The notes beneath the pieces were generated by a model. That model did not search any database and was not told where the DNA came from. It was given only the letters and a program-made list of their open reading frames with translations. The position numbers and the translations under genes are program-made. From JBLIOB01 sp047639575 (GTDB lineage Bacteria > Bacteroidota > Bacteroidia > Flavobacteriales_D > Parvicellaceae), in contig JBLIOB010000085.1 of the NCBI GenBank assembly GCA_047639575.1, forward strand, positions 1-15,392: DNA of 15,392 nt, in the 5' to 3' direction. Numbering within the stretch: the stretch's first letter is position 1; the number at the start of each line of letters is the position of its first letter. Of the stretch, positions 9,901-14,863 are shown in pieces.

Positions 9901-10429
9901 TTGTCCATCATCCGCTTCTCAATTTACAGTTACTGAGCCAGCTCCAATTGTTGTTTCAGAAGACATCAATGATGAACTGATAGGTGCTGATGGTTCAATT
10001 GAGTTATTGATCAATGGGGGAACTCCAACATACCTTTTCGATTGGGATTCTGATGGAGTAGGAGATTTTGATGATTTGCAAGATCAGTTTGGACTCACCA
10101 ACGGCACTTATAATGTTGTTGTTCAAGATGCGAATGGCTGTGAAATATCAGCTTCCTATATTTTGCAATCTACCGGAATTAATGATTTAGAAAATGTTGG
10201 ATTTACCGTGTATCCTTCTTTAATGGAGGATCATTTTAGATTAAGTTTTGATTCAGTTGTAACCAAAATGAAACTCCAGTTGATGAACTCTTCTGGGAAG
10301 TTAATACTGAGCAAAGAGTTAAATGGAAGTAGCTTCGAAATTGACGTAGCTGACCTAGCGACCGGGACATACGTATTGGTGCTTTCTACAAAATCTGAAG
10401 TAGTGACTAAAAAGTTGATGAAGATATAA
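863..10429 (+). CDS. Giant secreted M6-family metalloprotease with Fn3, MAM and LamG repeats and a T9SS sorting tail
   Basis: The product is 3188 residues and is predicted to be exported by Sec and then moved across the outer membrane by the type IX system. The ATG at 863 is preferred because it gives a clean signal peptide (residues 1-21, cut after GFA). An upstream in-frame ATG at 815 would bury it behind 16 extra residues. The M6 (InhA-like) catalytic domain covers about 162-530. Zinc motif HEFGHSLGLPD has H329, E330, H333 and D339, a Met-turn 'TMAGGSW' has M360, and a likely calcium site lies near 258-266 (DNDGDG). Then come Fn3 538-636, MAM 637-812, Fn3 813-906, MAM 907-1078, Fn3 1079-1176 and LamG 1177-1378, then an unnamed module 1379-1520. 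Fn3-LamG-module is repeated at 1521-1966 and 1967-2430. After a region with 'NLLGNPLPSNIDF' (2431-2950) come two SprB-like repeats (2953-3102) and the sorting domain (3114-3188). Catalytic residues look intact. The substrate is unknown. MAM and LamG suggest binding to glycans or proteins outside the cell. Confidence 0.9.
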   Translation: MIKALPPLLVALLAFLNVGFAQEISKTYHCAILPPPYPVEVSQPSGESLTIQILGDRFLYRIETADGYTVLKDSTDGFYKYAKKAKYGALVPSEFKAFNVEERSAIELGHLDTTALNLNYSGGTLLGKMTARANFLSANTVPAKSATSSTVSGGNTPTVGSITTIMLLIDYPDQPFEFTQGEFDDLMNLAGYSVNGQTGSFRDFYLDNSYNLLDVNTDVLGWYTAANNRAFYASDAASLVREAIDAAEAAGTDFATYDNDGDGTCDVINVIHSGRGQEETGDTDDIWSHRSGLGSKAVTYDGTDMNSYIVNPEKYSGAEIITNIGVICHEFGHSLGLPDLYDANGATDGESSGCGNWCTMAGGSWNNSGKTPPHFNPWAKQYLNWIQPNILTGNGTESGMDNTSNGANYHRINTLDTEEYFLLANNQENKWNAHLATTGLVIWHIDEGKTSLWPSSNTVNGDASLLGVVPDQADGNNDLENYNGTDDGDPYPGSSGNDTFDDSSTPNSNTNDGSLTGITIRSIAESSGLISFDYQTIPSCGIDPVNLDAFNITSSGARTCWETGDGVDYDLEYGPTGFGLGAGVPIAGPITSQSMTYDIAGLVESTTYDVYVRDNCSSTGGGNSNWVGPFTFTTLCATTFTVPFNEDFENAGSIPTCWNQSTEDNEDWLFHTGPTTTSTTGPDAAHSGSYYAYLESSDSQGAFAGEYGILLSPQIDLSGTSQPRAAFFYHMYGNETGRLKFEIESPAESGNWTTLWEEIGEQHASGSTPFAKATVDLTSYIGLTIRTRFYATVVGNVYGDIAIDYVSFEETPVCLEPEVLSATAILTSSADLNWTSGGSSTWDIEWGAAGFTPGTGTTITGVTGIPYPLSGLSAGTAYEFYVRDNCTGTGDGTSDWVGPASFTTLCSIESIPYTEDFENAGALPSCWTQATNDNQDWTLTNAATPSSNTGPDAAHSGSYYVFLEADDAANFDKAYLVSSGIDLSGATNPRALINYHMYGGTMGSARMDIESPAGSDNWISAWTLGGETQTASTDAFVEVNVDLSAFIGQIVAARFVAIDGNGSEGDIAIDLVTFEDNPCPDLSALEVVLSGATSVTLTWLPGGSESSWEIEYGDVGFIQGSGTTVPASIFPHEITGLLPTVEYDFYVRGDCGSGNYSNWIGPTTGTTAPPESVGAGNRLYFDGSAQYVSSGAISNLSDVSTKTIEMWIRLDNNTNDGSWGRRMFNLGGQSYLLNVFNDNIYWWSVADGWQQITSSFPDQKWGHIAVTYDGTEIKGYINGSLAWTFVGSFDVGSAILNLGEGVKTHLDEVRVWSVELSASEIRDWMCEKVTNSHPQYASMELYYRLDEGAGYSVTGDYVNSNTGTLTGMDSSTDWEASTAPIGDDSEHDYAGSSSVALINHLDGDMLTAIIATGTPDGIHVYRNDAEPDDKAGLDESPVSDRYYGVFVANGNGSTFDLNYMYAGNSFVSPGNEADVRLVDRKDSGSSTWTSTSASQDQAFDLFELTGQIDTVTEYTLDVPACPGPTDLNVSNLLDVSADIGWTSSGTTWDLEFGTAGFTLGSGTQFAGISSNPYSLTGITASTSYDVYVRRDCNGTGDGYSDWIGPLNFTTAPVEAVGQGNMLYTDGTDQYLLTPDLGIGDFDQKTIEMWVKLDNNPDAFGNGPKLFSWQGGTWMLTLPFTTDLRWWSIADSWNSITGSMTDQEWVHVAVTFDGAEIKVYLDGVLAHSSVNQMAVGDGYLYFGQNLESWMDEIRVWSTALTESEIRDWMCQKVTNFHPQYSSLEAYYRLDESSGSSIAPDYSPNGNDATLTNMDAAADWEHSNAPVGDESAHDYNGSSSTITLSHPDGDSFNSSIQTGAPDGLHVYRIDNTPDSTAGLDGGTYDDRYWGTFITNGSGATCRGVLDYTGNAFAAGQTESDLRISKRVNNSTNTEEWVQQTELPNETLNILTLTFLSDSVTEFILDYLACPAPSGLGVSDVTSVAADISWTSNGDTWDIEYGINGYTQGTGTTIPGVIDNPFLLIGLTPGTWYDVYVRRDCNGTGGGYSSWIGPVDFTTTAPEIVGSGNSLEFDGVDDHVTFGDASKLTFTEATSFSVGAWVKWTGTGNGSIFSKMDAALPFTGYDITLISGGDVQFQLVSDLGISDYLEVVTSSGKFADAGWHQVTVTYDGSGIAAGVNIFVDGYKESLTTNVDALTGIVSTAADANIGMRNGSLNPFTGVIDELVVWNGEMVENDIQQYLCQKVGSSHPEYGSLAAYYRFDGSANSAFLADDLGETTGTLVMDPPTDWITSGAPIGDESAYDYSIGSKSAMIQHADGDSFFADEPAGDAIGIHVYRIDTVPIDLSGVDGLQDNDRYYGLFIAGSGDVDITYVYKDNPKVNDDNESLMDFYRRDGNDGSWTDQLIAPDTPNDLFLQSGQTPTIFEYTIDEMASIWTGSFSDEWSDGQNWESGDAPTAFQAVNIPNDCVTYPKLDIDVQVSTLAVQDEAFINIADHVLELTGNLTLFGFNLFEVGGTFKFSGSNRQYMMSGKMDTDTIDVKKTGGVLTFTADTDTIDVKSKVKVEGDVMLDAGAILKFGCGGSIGSLLLGSLSGDVLDCFTLTADENFRLISTPIQSETVAEWDDDLITTGFTGSDYPSFGFVNIYTYDESQLGGKDDNGWVPASNTTDNISNYGGYYVYSGGATYYVDNLGPINKGPIVMPVTHNASGPADDEEDGWNLLGNPLPSNIDFTGISYTDIQDMYWILDPASGNTAVWDEGAGSGTIGANGILRKNQGFWVHAYDATPPIVPSMTIPEAAKTSSGATTYMKAGTLPILRMKLSSGMNTFYDEAFIKLQAGATKDYEQLDAVKFYSDEPTVPGIAMLTDDGVEVTINGMSDFLDPISIPVKIKAGLPGTYDLKFTDEGLLSPEFCVVIEDMVSGTITDLNSQDSLSFFTSGTNAIRFYIHISKRQIPEVTDISCAGLSDGTALMDNLSSWNYVWTNSLGDTIQETSGVLNDQIVGLAVGTYFLTTSGLNCPSSASQFTVTEPAPIVVSEDINDELIGADGSIELLINGGTPTYLFDWDSDGVGDFDDLQDQFGLTNGTYNVVVQDANGCEISASYILQSTGINDLENVGFTVYPSLMEDHFRLSFDSVVTKMKLQLMNSSGKLILSKELNGSSFEIDVADLATGTYVLVLSTKSEVVTKKLMKI
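1346..2470 (+). other. M6 peptidase catalytic domain (approximate limits)
   Basis: The region opens with a 'TTIMLLIDYPD' strand and a 'GSFRDFYLDNSY' segment characteristic of M6 peptidases. It continues with an Asp-rich DNDGDG loop, the zinc-binding HExxHxxGxxD motif at 1847-1879 and the Met-turn ATG at 1940. The 'GLVIWHIDEG' segment near 2179 is also usual for the family. All expected catalytic residues (two His, Glu, the Asp ligand, Met) are present, so an active zinc endopeptidase is predicted. Domain limits are estimates by eye. Confidence 0.85.
2474..4096 (+). repeat. Two tandem Fn3-MAM units in the giant protease
   Basis: Unit 1 is Fn3 2474-2770 and MAM 2771-3298. Unit 2 is Fn3 3299-3580 and MAM 3581-4096. 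Each Fn3 ends in 'FTTLC', and each MAM opens with 'DFENAG' followed by a Pro-x-Cys-Trp turn. Both MAM domains carry the block 'TGPDAAHSGSYY' and a closing 'GDIAID' strand. MAM domains are extracellular adhesion and recognition modules. Divergence between the units is moderate, so the duplication is not recent. Confidence 0.8.
4097..8152 (+). repeat. Three tandem Fn3-LamG-X units in the giant protease
   Basis: Unit 1 is Fn3 4097-4390, LamG 4391-4996 and X 4997-5422. Unit 2 is Fn3 5423-5719, LamG 5720-6328 and X 6329-6760. Unit 3 is Fn3 6761-7057, LamG 7058-7735 and X 7736-8152. The LamG domains share a 'FDG' start, a 'W.HVAVTYDG'-like strand, 'DEVRVW' and a closing segment of the form C-x-KV...HPxY...YYRxD. 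Units 1 and 2 are closer to each other than to unit 3, whose LamG is longer and more divergent. The X module begins with 'APIGD' or 'APVGD' and is described in the findings. Confidence 0.8.
9719..10168 (+). repeat. Two SprB-like repeats before the sorting domain
   Basis: Two units of about 75 residues resemble the repeats of the gliding adhesin SprB. The first contains 'LAVGTYFLTTSGLNC'. The second contains 'GSIELLINGGTPTY', an Asp-rich 'DWDSDGVGDFDD' loop at about 10040-10078, and 'NGTYNVVVQDANGC'. Each repeat normally forms a small beta-sandwich. In this position they probably act as a stalk between the functional domains and the sorting tail. Confidence 0.65.
10202..10426 (+). other. T9SS type A C-terminal sorting domain
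   Basis: The last 75 residues run from 'FTVYPS' through 'LQLMNSSGKLIL' and 'LATGTYVLVL' to a Lys-rich end (KKLMKI). This is the usual order of the type A sorting domain: a YP start, a strand with G(K/R), a 'L..GTY' strand and a final K-rich strand. The usual YPNP opening is YPSL here. The domain directs export across the outer membrane and is normally removed by the PorU sortase. Confidence 0.82.
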
Positions 10430-10434
10430 TGCTG

Positions 10435-10449
10435 GGTTAAGTTTTAACC
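10435..10449. terminator. Weak hairpin between convergent genes, possible bidirectional terminator
   Basis: GGTTAA, a three-base loop GTT, and TTAACC form a 6-base stem between the stop of the giant gene (10429) and the end of the barrel gene on the other strand, whose stop codon lies inside the hairpin. The stem is short and AT-rich, and no T-run follows on the plus strand. The placement is what supports it, not its strength. Confidence 0.25.
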
Positions 10450-11022
10450 TCTTAATATCAACTGAACGCTAATTTGACTAGCATCTTTGCTTCTGCCATA
10501 AACCAATCTAGGCGCAAAAGTAAAGTACTTTAATTTTTTAGAAATCCCCGCGCCTACCGTCCAAAATGAACGGGTTGGTTCATTATATCTGGGGATTTGA
10601 GTCAGGTCATATTGTACATTTCCACCAGCATAAATAGTAGGAGAGAGCTTAATTTTGTTTAAGCAAAAACTTAAAGAACTCGGCAAGTTAAACAGGGTTT
10701 CGTCAATTCTGGATAATTGTCCGCTTGGTAATTCAACGTTGTAATCGTCAAAAGAGAGACTGGGAGAAAAGTCTATTTTCAATTGCTCAACAATTCTATA
10801 TGTAGCTACTAACCCCAGAATAAATCCAGCTCGATTTTGTGCATTTTTTTGTGCAGAAGTAGGGTTTAAATGATTAGTGAAATTGGGTCCGAACAAAAAT
10901 CCAAAATCAACTTTTTTAGGAAGTGAAATTAATTCGATGGAGTCTAAGTTTATTGGGTTCCCTTTTTGGGCGAAGGAATTGAATGAAAAGAATAGTACGA
11001 AGAAAAGTAGTATCGCCCGCAT
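10444..11022 (-). CDS. Small outer-membrane beta-barrel protein (PorT-like superfamily)
   Basis: The product is 192 residues. It starts with an 18-residue signal peptide (MRAILLFF to NSFA, cut before Gln). After it come alternating hydrophobic and polar strands ending in Gly and aromatic residues: 'VDFGFLFGPNFT', 'AGFILGLVATYRI', 'LKIDFSPSLSF', 'KIKLSPTIYAGGNVQYD', 'SFWTVGAGISKKL' and 'KYFTFAPRLVYG'. This is the pattern of the Bacteroidota outer-membrane beta-barrel family (PF13568-like, often labelled PorT family). Its role is unknown. It is short for true PorT and lies beside the giant gene and purH, so I do not call it porT. It converges on the giant T9SS substrate but has its own promoter region in the 205-base gap it shares with purH. 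No strong promoter was seen for it. Confidence 0.75.
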   Translation of the reverse strand: MRAILLFFVLFFSFNSFAQKGNPINLDSIELISLPKKVDFGFLFGPNFTNHLNPTSAQKNAQNRAGFILGLVATYRIVEQLKIDFSPSLSFDDYNVELPSGQLSRIDETLFNLPSSLSFCLNKIKLSPTIYAGGNVQYDLTQIPRYNEPTRSFWTVGAGISKKLKYFTFAPRLVYGRSKDASQISVQLILRG

Positions 11023-11172
11023 GCTAGAGTAACGTGGAATAACGAAAATTATTATATCTCAAGTCACATTGTCGAAACTCAGAATAAAATTTGATTTCAA
11101 GATTAGAATTGATCTTTTAACGCACACTTTTAAACAATACCAATTCACTTATGAACAACCCGTAAAAATCCG

Positions 11173-11203
11173 TTGAATTAACCCTTAATACTTAGCATCT
11201 TTG
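11173..11203 (+). promoter_or_regulatory. Candidate Bacteroidota-type promoter of purH
   Basis: TTG at 11173-11175 and CATCTTTG at 11196-11203 are 20 bases apart. This fits the Bacteroidota sigma-factor consensus of TTG and TAnnTTTG with one mismatch. Transcription would begin near 11209, leaving a short leader of about 20 bases before the ATG at 11228. Confidence 0.5.
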
Positions 11204-11227
11204 TAGCACAAATTCAATGGAATTGCA

Positions 11228-12748
11228 ATGAAGAAGATTAACAATGCGCTTATTTCAGTTTTCGATAAAGGAAATTTGGAGCCAATCATTAAGAAATTAG
11301 ATGAGTTGGGAGTAACGATTTACTCAACTGGCGGGACGCAGAAATTTATTGAGGACCATGGTGTTCCTGTTGTTGCAGTGGAAAGTTTAACCTCTTATCC
11401 GTCTATTTTAGGAGGAAGAGTAAAAACATTACATCCTAAAGTTTTTGGAGGTATTCTAAGCAGACGAGAATTGGAAGGTGACATTGCTCAATTAGAGGAG
11501 TATGATATTCCGGAATTGGATTTAGTAATCGTTGATTTATATCCTTTTGAAGACACAGTTGCGAGTGGTGCTGAACAGCAATCTATTATTGAGAAAATTG
11601 ATATCGGTGGAATCTCACTGATCAGAGCGGCAGCAAAAAATTACAAAGATGTAGTGATCGTACCTTCTAAAGCAGAATACGGAACACTTCTTAATTGGTT
11701 GAACGAAAAACAAGGATGTACCGCCATCGAAGATCGTAAAGCAATGGCGCAGGCTGCGTTTAATGTCTCTTCTCATTACGATACTCAAATTTTCAAGTGG
11801 TTTAGTGATGACACGGACAGTGTTTTCAAACAAAGCATCACGAGCGGTCAAGAACTTAGATACGGAGAAAACCCACATCAAAAAGGAATCTTCTACGGGA
11901 ATATGGACGATCTATTCGAAAAGCTTCACGGTAAAGAATTGTCTTACAATAACTTATTAGATGTTGATGCAGCTGTTTCATTAATGAATGAATTCAAAGG
12001 GGCTAAACCAACTTTTGCAATATTAAAACACAACAACGCTTGCGGAATGGCAACGCGTGACACAATTGCTCAAGCTTATGTTGATGCACTTGCAGGAGAT
12101 CCGGTATCTGCATTCGGTGGGATCTTAATTTCGAATACGGAAATTGATGTGGCAACGGCAACGGAAGTTCACGAACTATTTTGTGAGGTTGTTATTGCTC
12201 CTTCATACAATGCGGAAGCTTTGGAAATACTGAAAGGAAAAAAGAATAGAATTATTCTAATTCAAAAAGAAGTTGAATTGCCTAAAGCACAGTTTAGAAC
12301 TTTGTTAAACGGTGTACTTTATCAAGAGAAAGATTTGATTACAGATCAAATAGAAAATTTTGAAACAAGAACAACAACTAGTCCAACGGAAGCTCAGTTG
12401 TTAGATCTTGAGTTTGCCAATAAATTGGTAAAACAGACGAAGTCGAATACAATTGTTTTAGCTAAAAATGGTCAATTATTGGCAAGCGGAACAGGTCAGA
12501 CATCTAGAGTAGATGCATTGCGGCAAGCAATACATAAAGCAAAATCTTTCGAATTTGATATGGAAGGATGCGTGATGGCTTCAGATGCATTTTTCCCTTT
12601 TCCAGATTGCGTGGAAATTGCTAAAGAAGCAGGCGTTGTAGCGGTAATTCAACCAGGTGGATCTATAAAAGATCAACTTTCGATTGACTACTGCAACGCA
12701 AATGGTGTATCGATGGTTTTTACCGGAAATAGACATTTTAAACATTAA
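11228..12748 (+). CDS. purH: Bifunctional AICAR formyltransferase / IMP cyclohydrolase PurH
   Basis: The product is 506 residues, the usual full length. PurH carries out the last two steps of de novo purine synthesis in the cytoplasm. AICAR is formylated with 10-formyl-tetrahydrofolate to FAICAR, which is then cyclised to IMP. The N-terminal MGS-like cyclohydrolase domain (about 1-190) shows 'ALISVFDKGN', 'YSTGGT' and 'GGRVKTLHPKVFGG'. The C-terminal transformylase domain shows 'RYGENPHQKG', the catalytic pair K267-H268 in 'LKHNNACG' (human ATIC K266-H267), 'GDPVSAFGG', 'SDAFFPFPD', 'QPGGSIKDQ' and the end 'FTGNRHFKH'. Start ATG 11228 gives the standard N-terminus. The gene is 207 bases from mreB, so the two may or may not share a transcript. 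Confidence 0.97.
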   Translation: MKKINNALISVFDKGNLEPIIKKLDELGVTIYSTGGTQKFIEDHGVPVVAVESLTSYPSILGGRVKTLHPKVFGGILSRRELEGDIAQLEEYDIPELDLVIVDLYPFEDTVASGAEQQSIIEKIDIGGISLIRAAAKNYKDVVIVPSKAEYGTLLNWLNEKQGCTAIEDRKAMAQAAFNVSSHYDTQIFKWFSDDTDSVFKQSITSGQELRYGENPHQKGIFYGNMDDLFEKLHGKELSYNNLLDVDAAVSLMNEFKGAKPTFAILKHNNACGMATRDTIAQAYVDALAGDPVSAFGGILISNTEIDVATATEVHELFCEVVIAPSYNAEALEILKGKKNRIILIQKEVELPKAQFRTLLNGVLYQEKDLITDQIENFETRTTTSPTEAQLLDLEFANKLVKQTKSNTIVLAKNGQLLASGTGQTSRVDALRQAIHKAKSFEFDMEGCVMASDAFFPFPDCVEIAKEAGVVAVIQPGGSIKDQLSIDYCNANGVSMVFTGNRHFKH

Positions 12749-12888
12749 ATGATGAGTTGAGGATATTGGCTGTTAAAAGTCAACGGTTTATAACTATGTA
12801 AGTCGAGCTAAAGTCTTGTTCAATATCATCTTAATTTTAGGTAACAGTTAATCGTTTTGTATGAACGGATAATATGTTGCAAACCCCC

Positions 12889-12921
12889 GAAACCGAATAA
12901 AGAGTACTTTTAATCGGTTTC
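12889..12921. promoter_or_regulatory. 33-base imperfect inverted repeat in the mreB leader
   Basis: GAAACCGA (12889-12896) pairs with TCGGTTTC (12914-12921). After one A-A mismatch the stem continues for four more pairs and a G-T pair around a five-base loop AGTAC (12903-12907). No T-run follows, so it is not a normal intrinsic terminator. It sits 21 bases upstream of a strong ribosome binding site. It could be an RNA hairpin in the leader of the mre operon or an operator site. The rest of the 12749-12955 gap shows only a weak promoter-like TCGTTTTG at 12852-12859 without a matching upstream TTG. Confidence 0.45.
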
Positions 12922-12942
12922 ACAGACAAACAAAAGGAAAGA

Positions 12943-12947
12943 AGGAG
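12943..12947 (+). promoter_or_regulatory. Strong Shine-Dalgarno site of mreB
   Basis: AGGAG lies eight bases before the ATG at 12956, within the purine-rich stretch AAAGGAAAGAAGGAGA. Strong sites like this are uncommon in Bacteroidota, where most genes initiate without one, and this one supports the start chosen for mreB. Confidence 0.6.
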
Positions 12948-12955
12948 ATTAGCAA

Positions 12956-13981
12956 ATGGGATTGTTCGATTTTTTTACACAGGAAATTGCCATTGATTTA
13001 GGCACGGCAAATACGTTAATTATTCACAATGATAAGGTAGTAGTTGATGAGCCTTCAATTGTAGCTATTGACCGATCGACCAATAAAATTATTGGCATTG
13101 GGAGAAAAGCCCAACAAATGCATGGTAAGACACACGAAAACATCAAAACGATTCGGCCGCTAAAGGACGGTGTAATTGCAGATTTTCAAGCAGCTGAGCA
13201 TATGATCAGAGGCATGATCAAGATGATGAAGCCCGGTGCACGTTTCTTTAATCCTACGCTGAGAATGGTTATCTGTATCCCTTCAGGAATTACCGAAGTT
13301 GAAAAACGAGCGGTAAGAGACAGTGCAGAGCACGCTGGGGGAAAAGAAGTTTACCTAATTCATGAGCCGATGGCAGCAGCTATTGGTATTGGTATTGATG
13401 TGGAAGAGCCAATGGGGAATATGGTTATTGATATCGGAGGTGGAACTTCCGAAATTGCCGTAATCGCCTTAGGTGGAATCGTTTGTGATAAGTCGATTAG
13501 AGTTGCAGGAGATGATTTTACCAGCGACATCGAAGAATATATGAGACGGCAACACAACATCTTGATTGGTGAAAGAACTGCTGAACAAATTAAAATTGAA
13601 GTCGGAGCGGCTTTAACCGACTTAGAAAATCCACCAGAAGACTATGCGGTTAGAGGTAGAGATTTAATGACGGGAATACCAAAAGAAATTTACGTTTCGT
13701 ATAAAGAGATTTCTCATGCTTTAGACAAATCGATATCTAAAATCGAAGAAGCAATATTATCGGCATTAGAGATGACTCCACCCGAGTTGTCTGCGGATAT
13801 TTATAAAACAGGTATTTACCTAGCAGGTGGTGGATCAATGCTTAGAGGTCTAGATAAAAGAATCTCTATGAAGACTAAGTTACCAGTGCATATTGCCGAA
13901 GATCCATTAAGAGCGGTGGCAAGGGGTACTGGAATTGCGTTGAAAAATATCGAACGTTACCAATTCCTGATTAAAGAATAA
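12956..13981 (+). CDS. mreB: Rod shape-determining actin homologue MreB
   Basis: The product is 341 residues, the normal MreB length. MreB polymerises under the inner membrane and guides the elongation complex that builds the lateral cell wall. The actin-type ATP-binding motifs are intact: phosphate 1 'DLGTANT' (14-20), phosphate 2 'DIGGGTSE' (159-166) and the adenosine motif 'GIYLAGGGSMLRG' (286-298). The N-terminus 'MGLFDFF' is short and hydrophobic and could help membrane binding. 'GIGRKAQQMHGKTHENI' and 'RPLKDGVIADF' are typical of the family. It is the first gene of the mreBCD operon and has a strong ribosome binding site. Its stop is 24 bases before mreC. A rod-shaped or elongating cell is implied. 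Confidence 0.97.
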   Translation: MGLFDFFTQEIAIDLGTANTLIIHNDKVVVDEPSIVAIDRSTNKIIGIGRKAQQMHGKTHENIKTIRPLKDGVIADFQAAEHMIRGMIKMMKPGARFFNPTLRMVICIPSGITEVEKRAVRDSAEHAGGKEVYLIHEPMAAAIGIGIDVEEPMGNMVIDIGGGTSEIAVIALGGIVCDKSIRVAGDDFTSDIEEYMRRQHNILIGERTAEQIKIEVGAALTDLENPPEDYAVRGRDLMTGIPKEIYVSYKEISHALDKSISKIEEAILSALEMTPPELSADIYKTGIYLAGGGSMLRGLDKRISMKTKLPVHIAEDPLRAVARGTGIALKNIERYQFLIKE

Positions 13982-14005
13982 TAACGAACTCCCGAGGATG
14001 ATGAG

Positions 14006-14863
14006 ATGCAAAGAATAATCGCACTCTTAAAGCACTACAGTAATTTCCTCTATTTTTTAGTTCTTCAAGCCCTTTGCTTCATTTTTATCATCGGTAATAA
14101 CAACTACCAACATGTTAAGTTTTGGAATTCATCTAACACGGTAGTTGGTTTACTAAATGAGATGAATACAAACATTACCGATTACTTTTATTTAGGGGAA
14201 GCAAATGAAGAATTAATTGATGAAAATGGACTGTTAAAAGAGAAGTTATTTGGAGCAGACAGTATAGCGTTCGAACAATGGAAAACTTCCCATGACTCAA
14301 CCAGAATGCTGAAGTTCGAGTACTTATCAGCAAGAGTCATTAATAGTTCGACCAAATTTGAAAAAAATTATTTAACGGTTGATATTGGTACAGCTGCAGG
14401 GGTAAACCCAGAAGAATTGATGGGGGTCGTTGGTCCAAAAGGAGTGGTTGGATACACAAAAGTTGGTAGCTCAACTAATTACACCGAAGTGGTATCTGTA
14501 CTCCATGCAAATTTCACACTTGGGACGTTACATGAAAAGTCTGGACAATTTGGAACAATGAATTGGCTGCCTAGCAACGATCGTTACAACGCAACCATTC
14601 TTGAATTCCCAACTTATACGGATGTTTATGTTGGCGATACAATCGTAACTAATGGGCAAAGTGGTCTCTTCCCAAGGGGTGAGTTAGTAGGGACTGTTGA
14701 GAAAATTGAACCGATTACAGGTAAAACAACCAATCGAATTACAGTAAAACTTGCAACCGACTTTAATCAAGTGCATCATGTTCATGTGATTAGAAATAAC
14801 CAATTAATTCAGCTGAAGAAATTGGGAGAAGGAAAAGAAAACATTATAAAACAGATTCAATGA
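14006..14863 (+). CDS. mreC: Rod shape-determining protein MreC
   Basis: The product is 285 residues. MreC is a bitopic inner-membrane protein of the elongasome that links cytoplasmic MreB to the periplasmic wall enzymes, notably PBP2. It has a short cytoplasmic N-terminus and one membrane helix at about 14-31 ('FLYFLVLQALCFIFII'). A likely coiled coil follows at about 45-75, and then the two-barrel periplasmic domain. That domain includes 'YLTVDIGTAAGVNPEELMGV', a 'GVVGYTKVGSS' strand-turn and 'DTIVTNGQSGLFPRGELVG', the last being the most diagnostic block. The start at 14006 has a GAGGATGATGAG stretch just upstream, with other out-of-frame ATGs at 13998 and 14001. It overlaps mreD by four bases (ATGA). 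Confidence 0.93.
   Translation: MQRIIALLKHYSNFLYFLVLQALCFIFIIGNNNYQHVKFWNSSNTVVGLLNEMNTNITDYFYLGEANEELIDENGLLKEKLFGADSIAFEQWKTSHDSTRMLKFEYLSARVINSSTKFEKNYLTVDIGTAAGVNPEELMGVVGPKGVVGYTKVGSSTNYTEVVSVLHANFTLGTLHEKSGQFGTMNWLPSNDRYNATILEFPTYTDVYVGDTIVTNGQSGLFPRGELVGTVEKIEPITGKTTNRITVKLATDFNQVHHVHVIRNNQLIQLKKLGEGKENIIKQIQ

Noticed and set aside
10444..11022. Calling the barrel gene porT, a core T9SS component
   Set aside because: It is shorter than I expect for PorT and is not beside the usual neighbour (ubiE). Only superfamily-level similarity can be seen.
11044..11051. GAAAATTA as a minus-strand promoter element for the barrel gene
   Set aside because: It is one mismatch from the CAAAnnTA complement of the consensus, but no CAA lies at the required distance.
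12766..12783. Hairpin TTGGCT-GTTAAA-AGTCAA after purH as a terminator
   Set aside because: The six-base stem includes a G-T pair and no T-run follows, so it is too weak to call.
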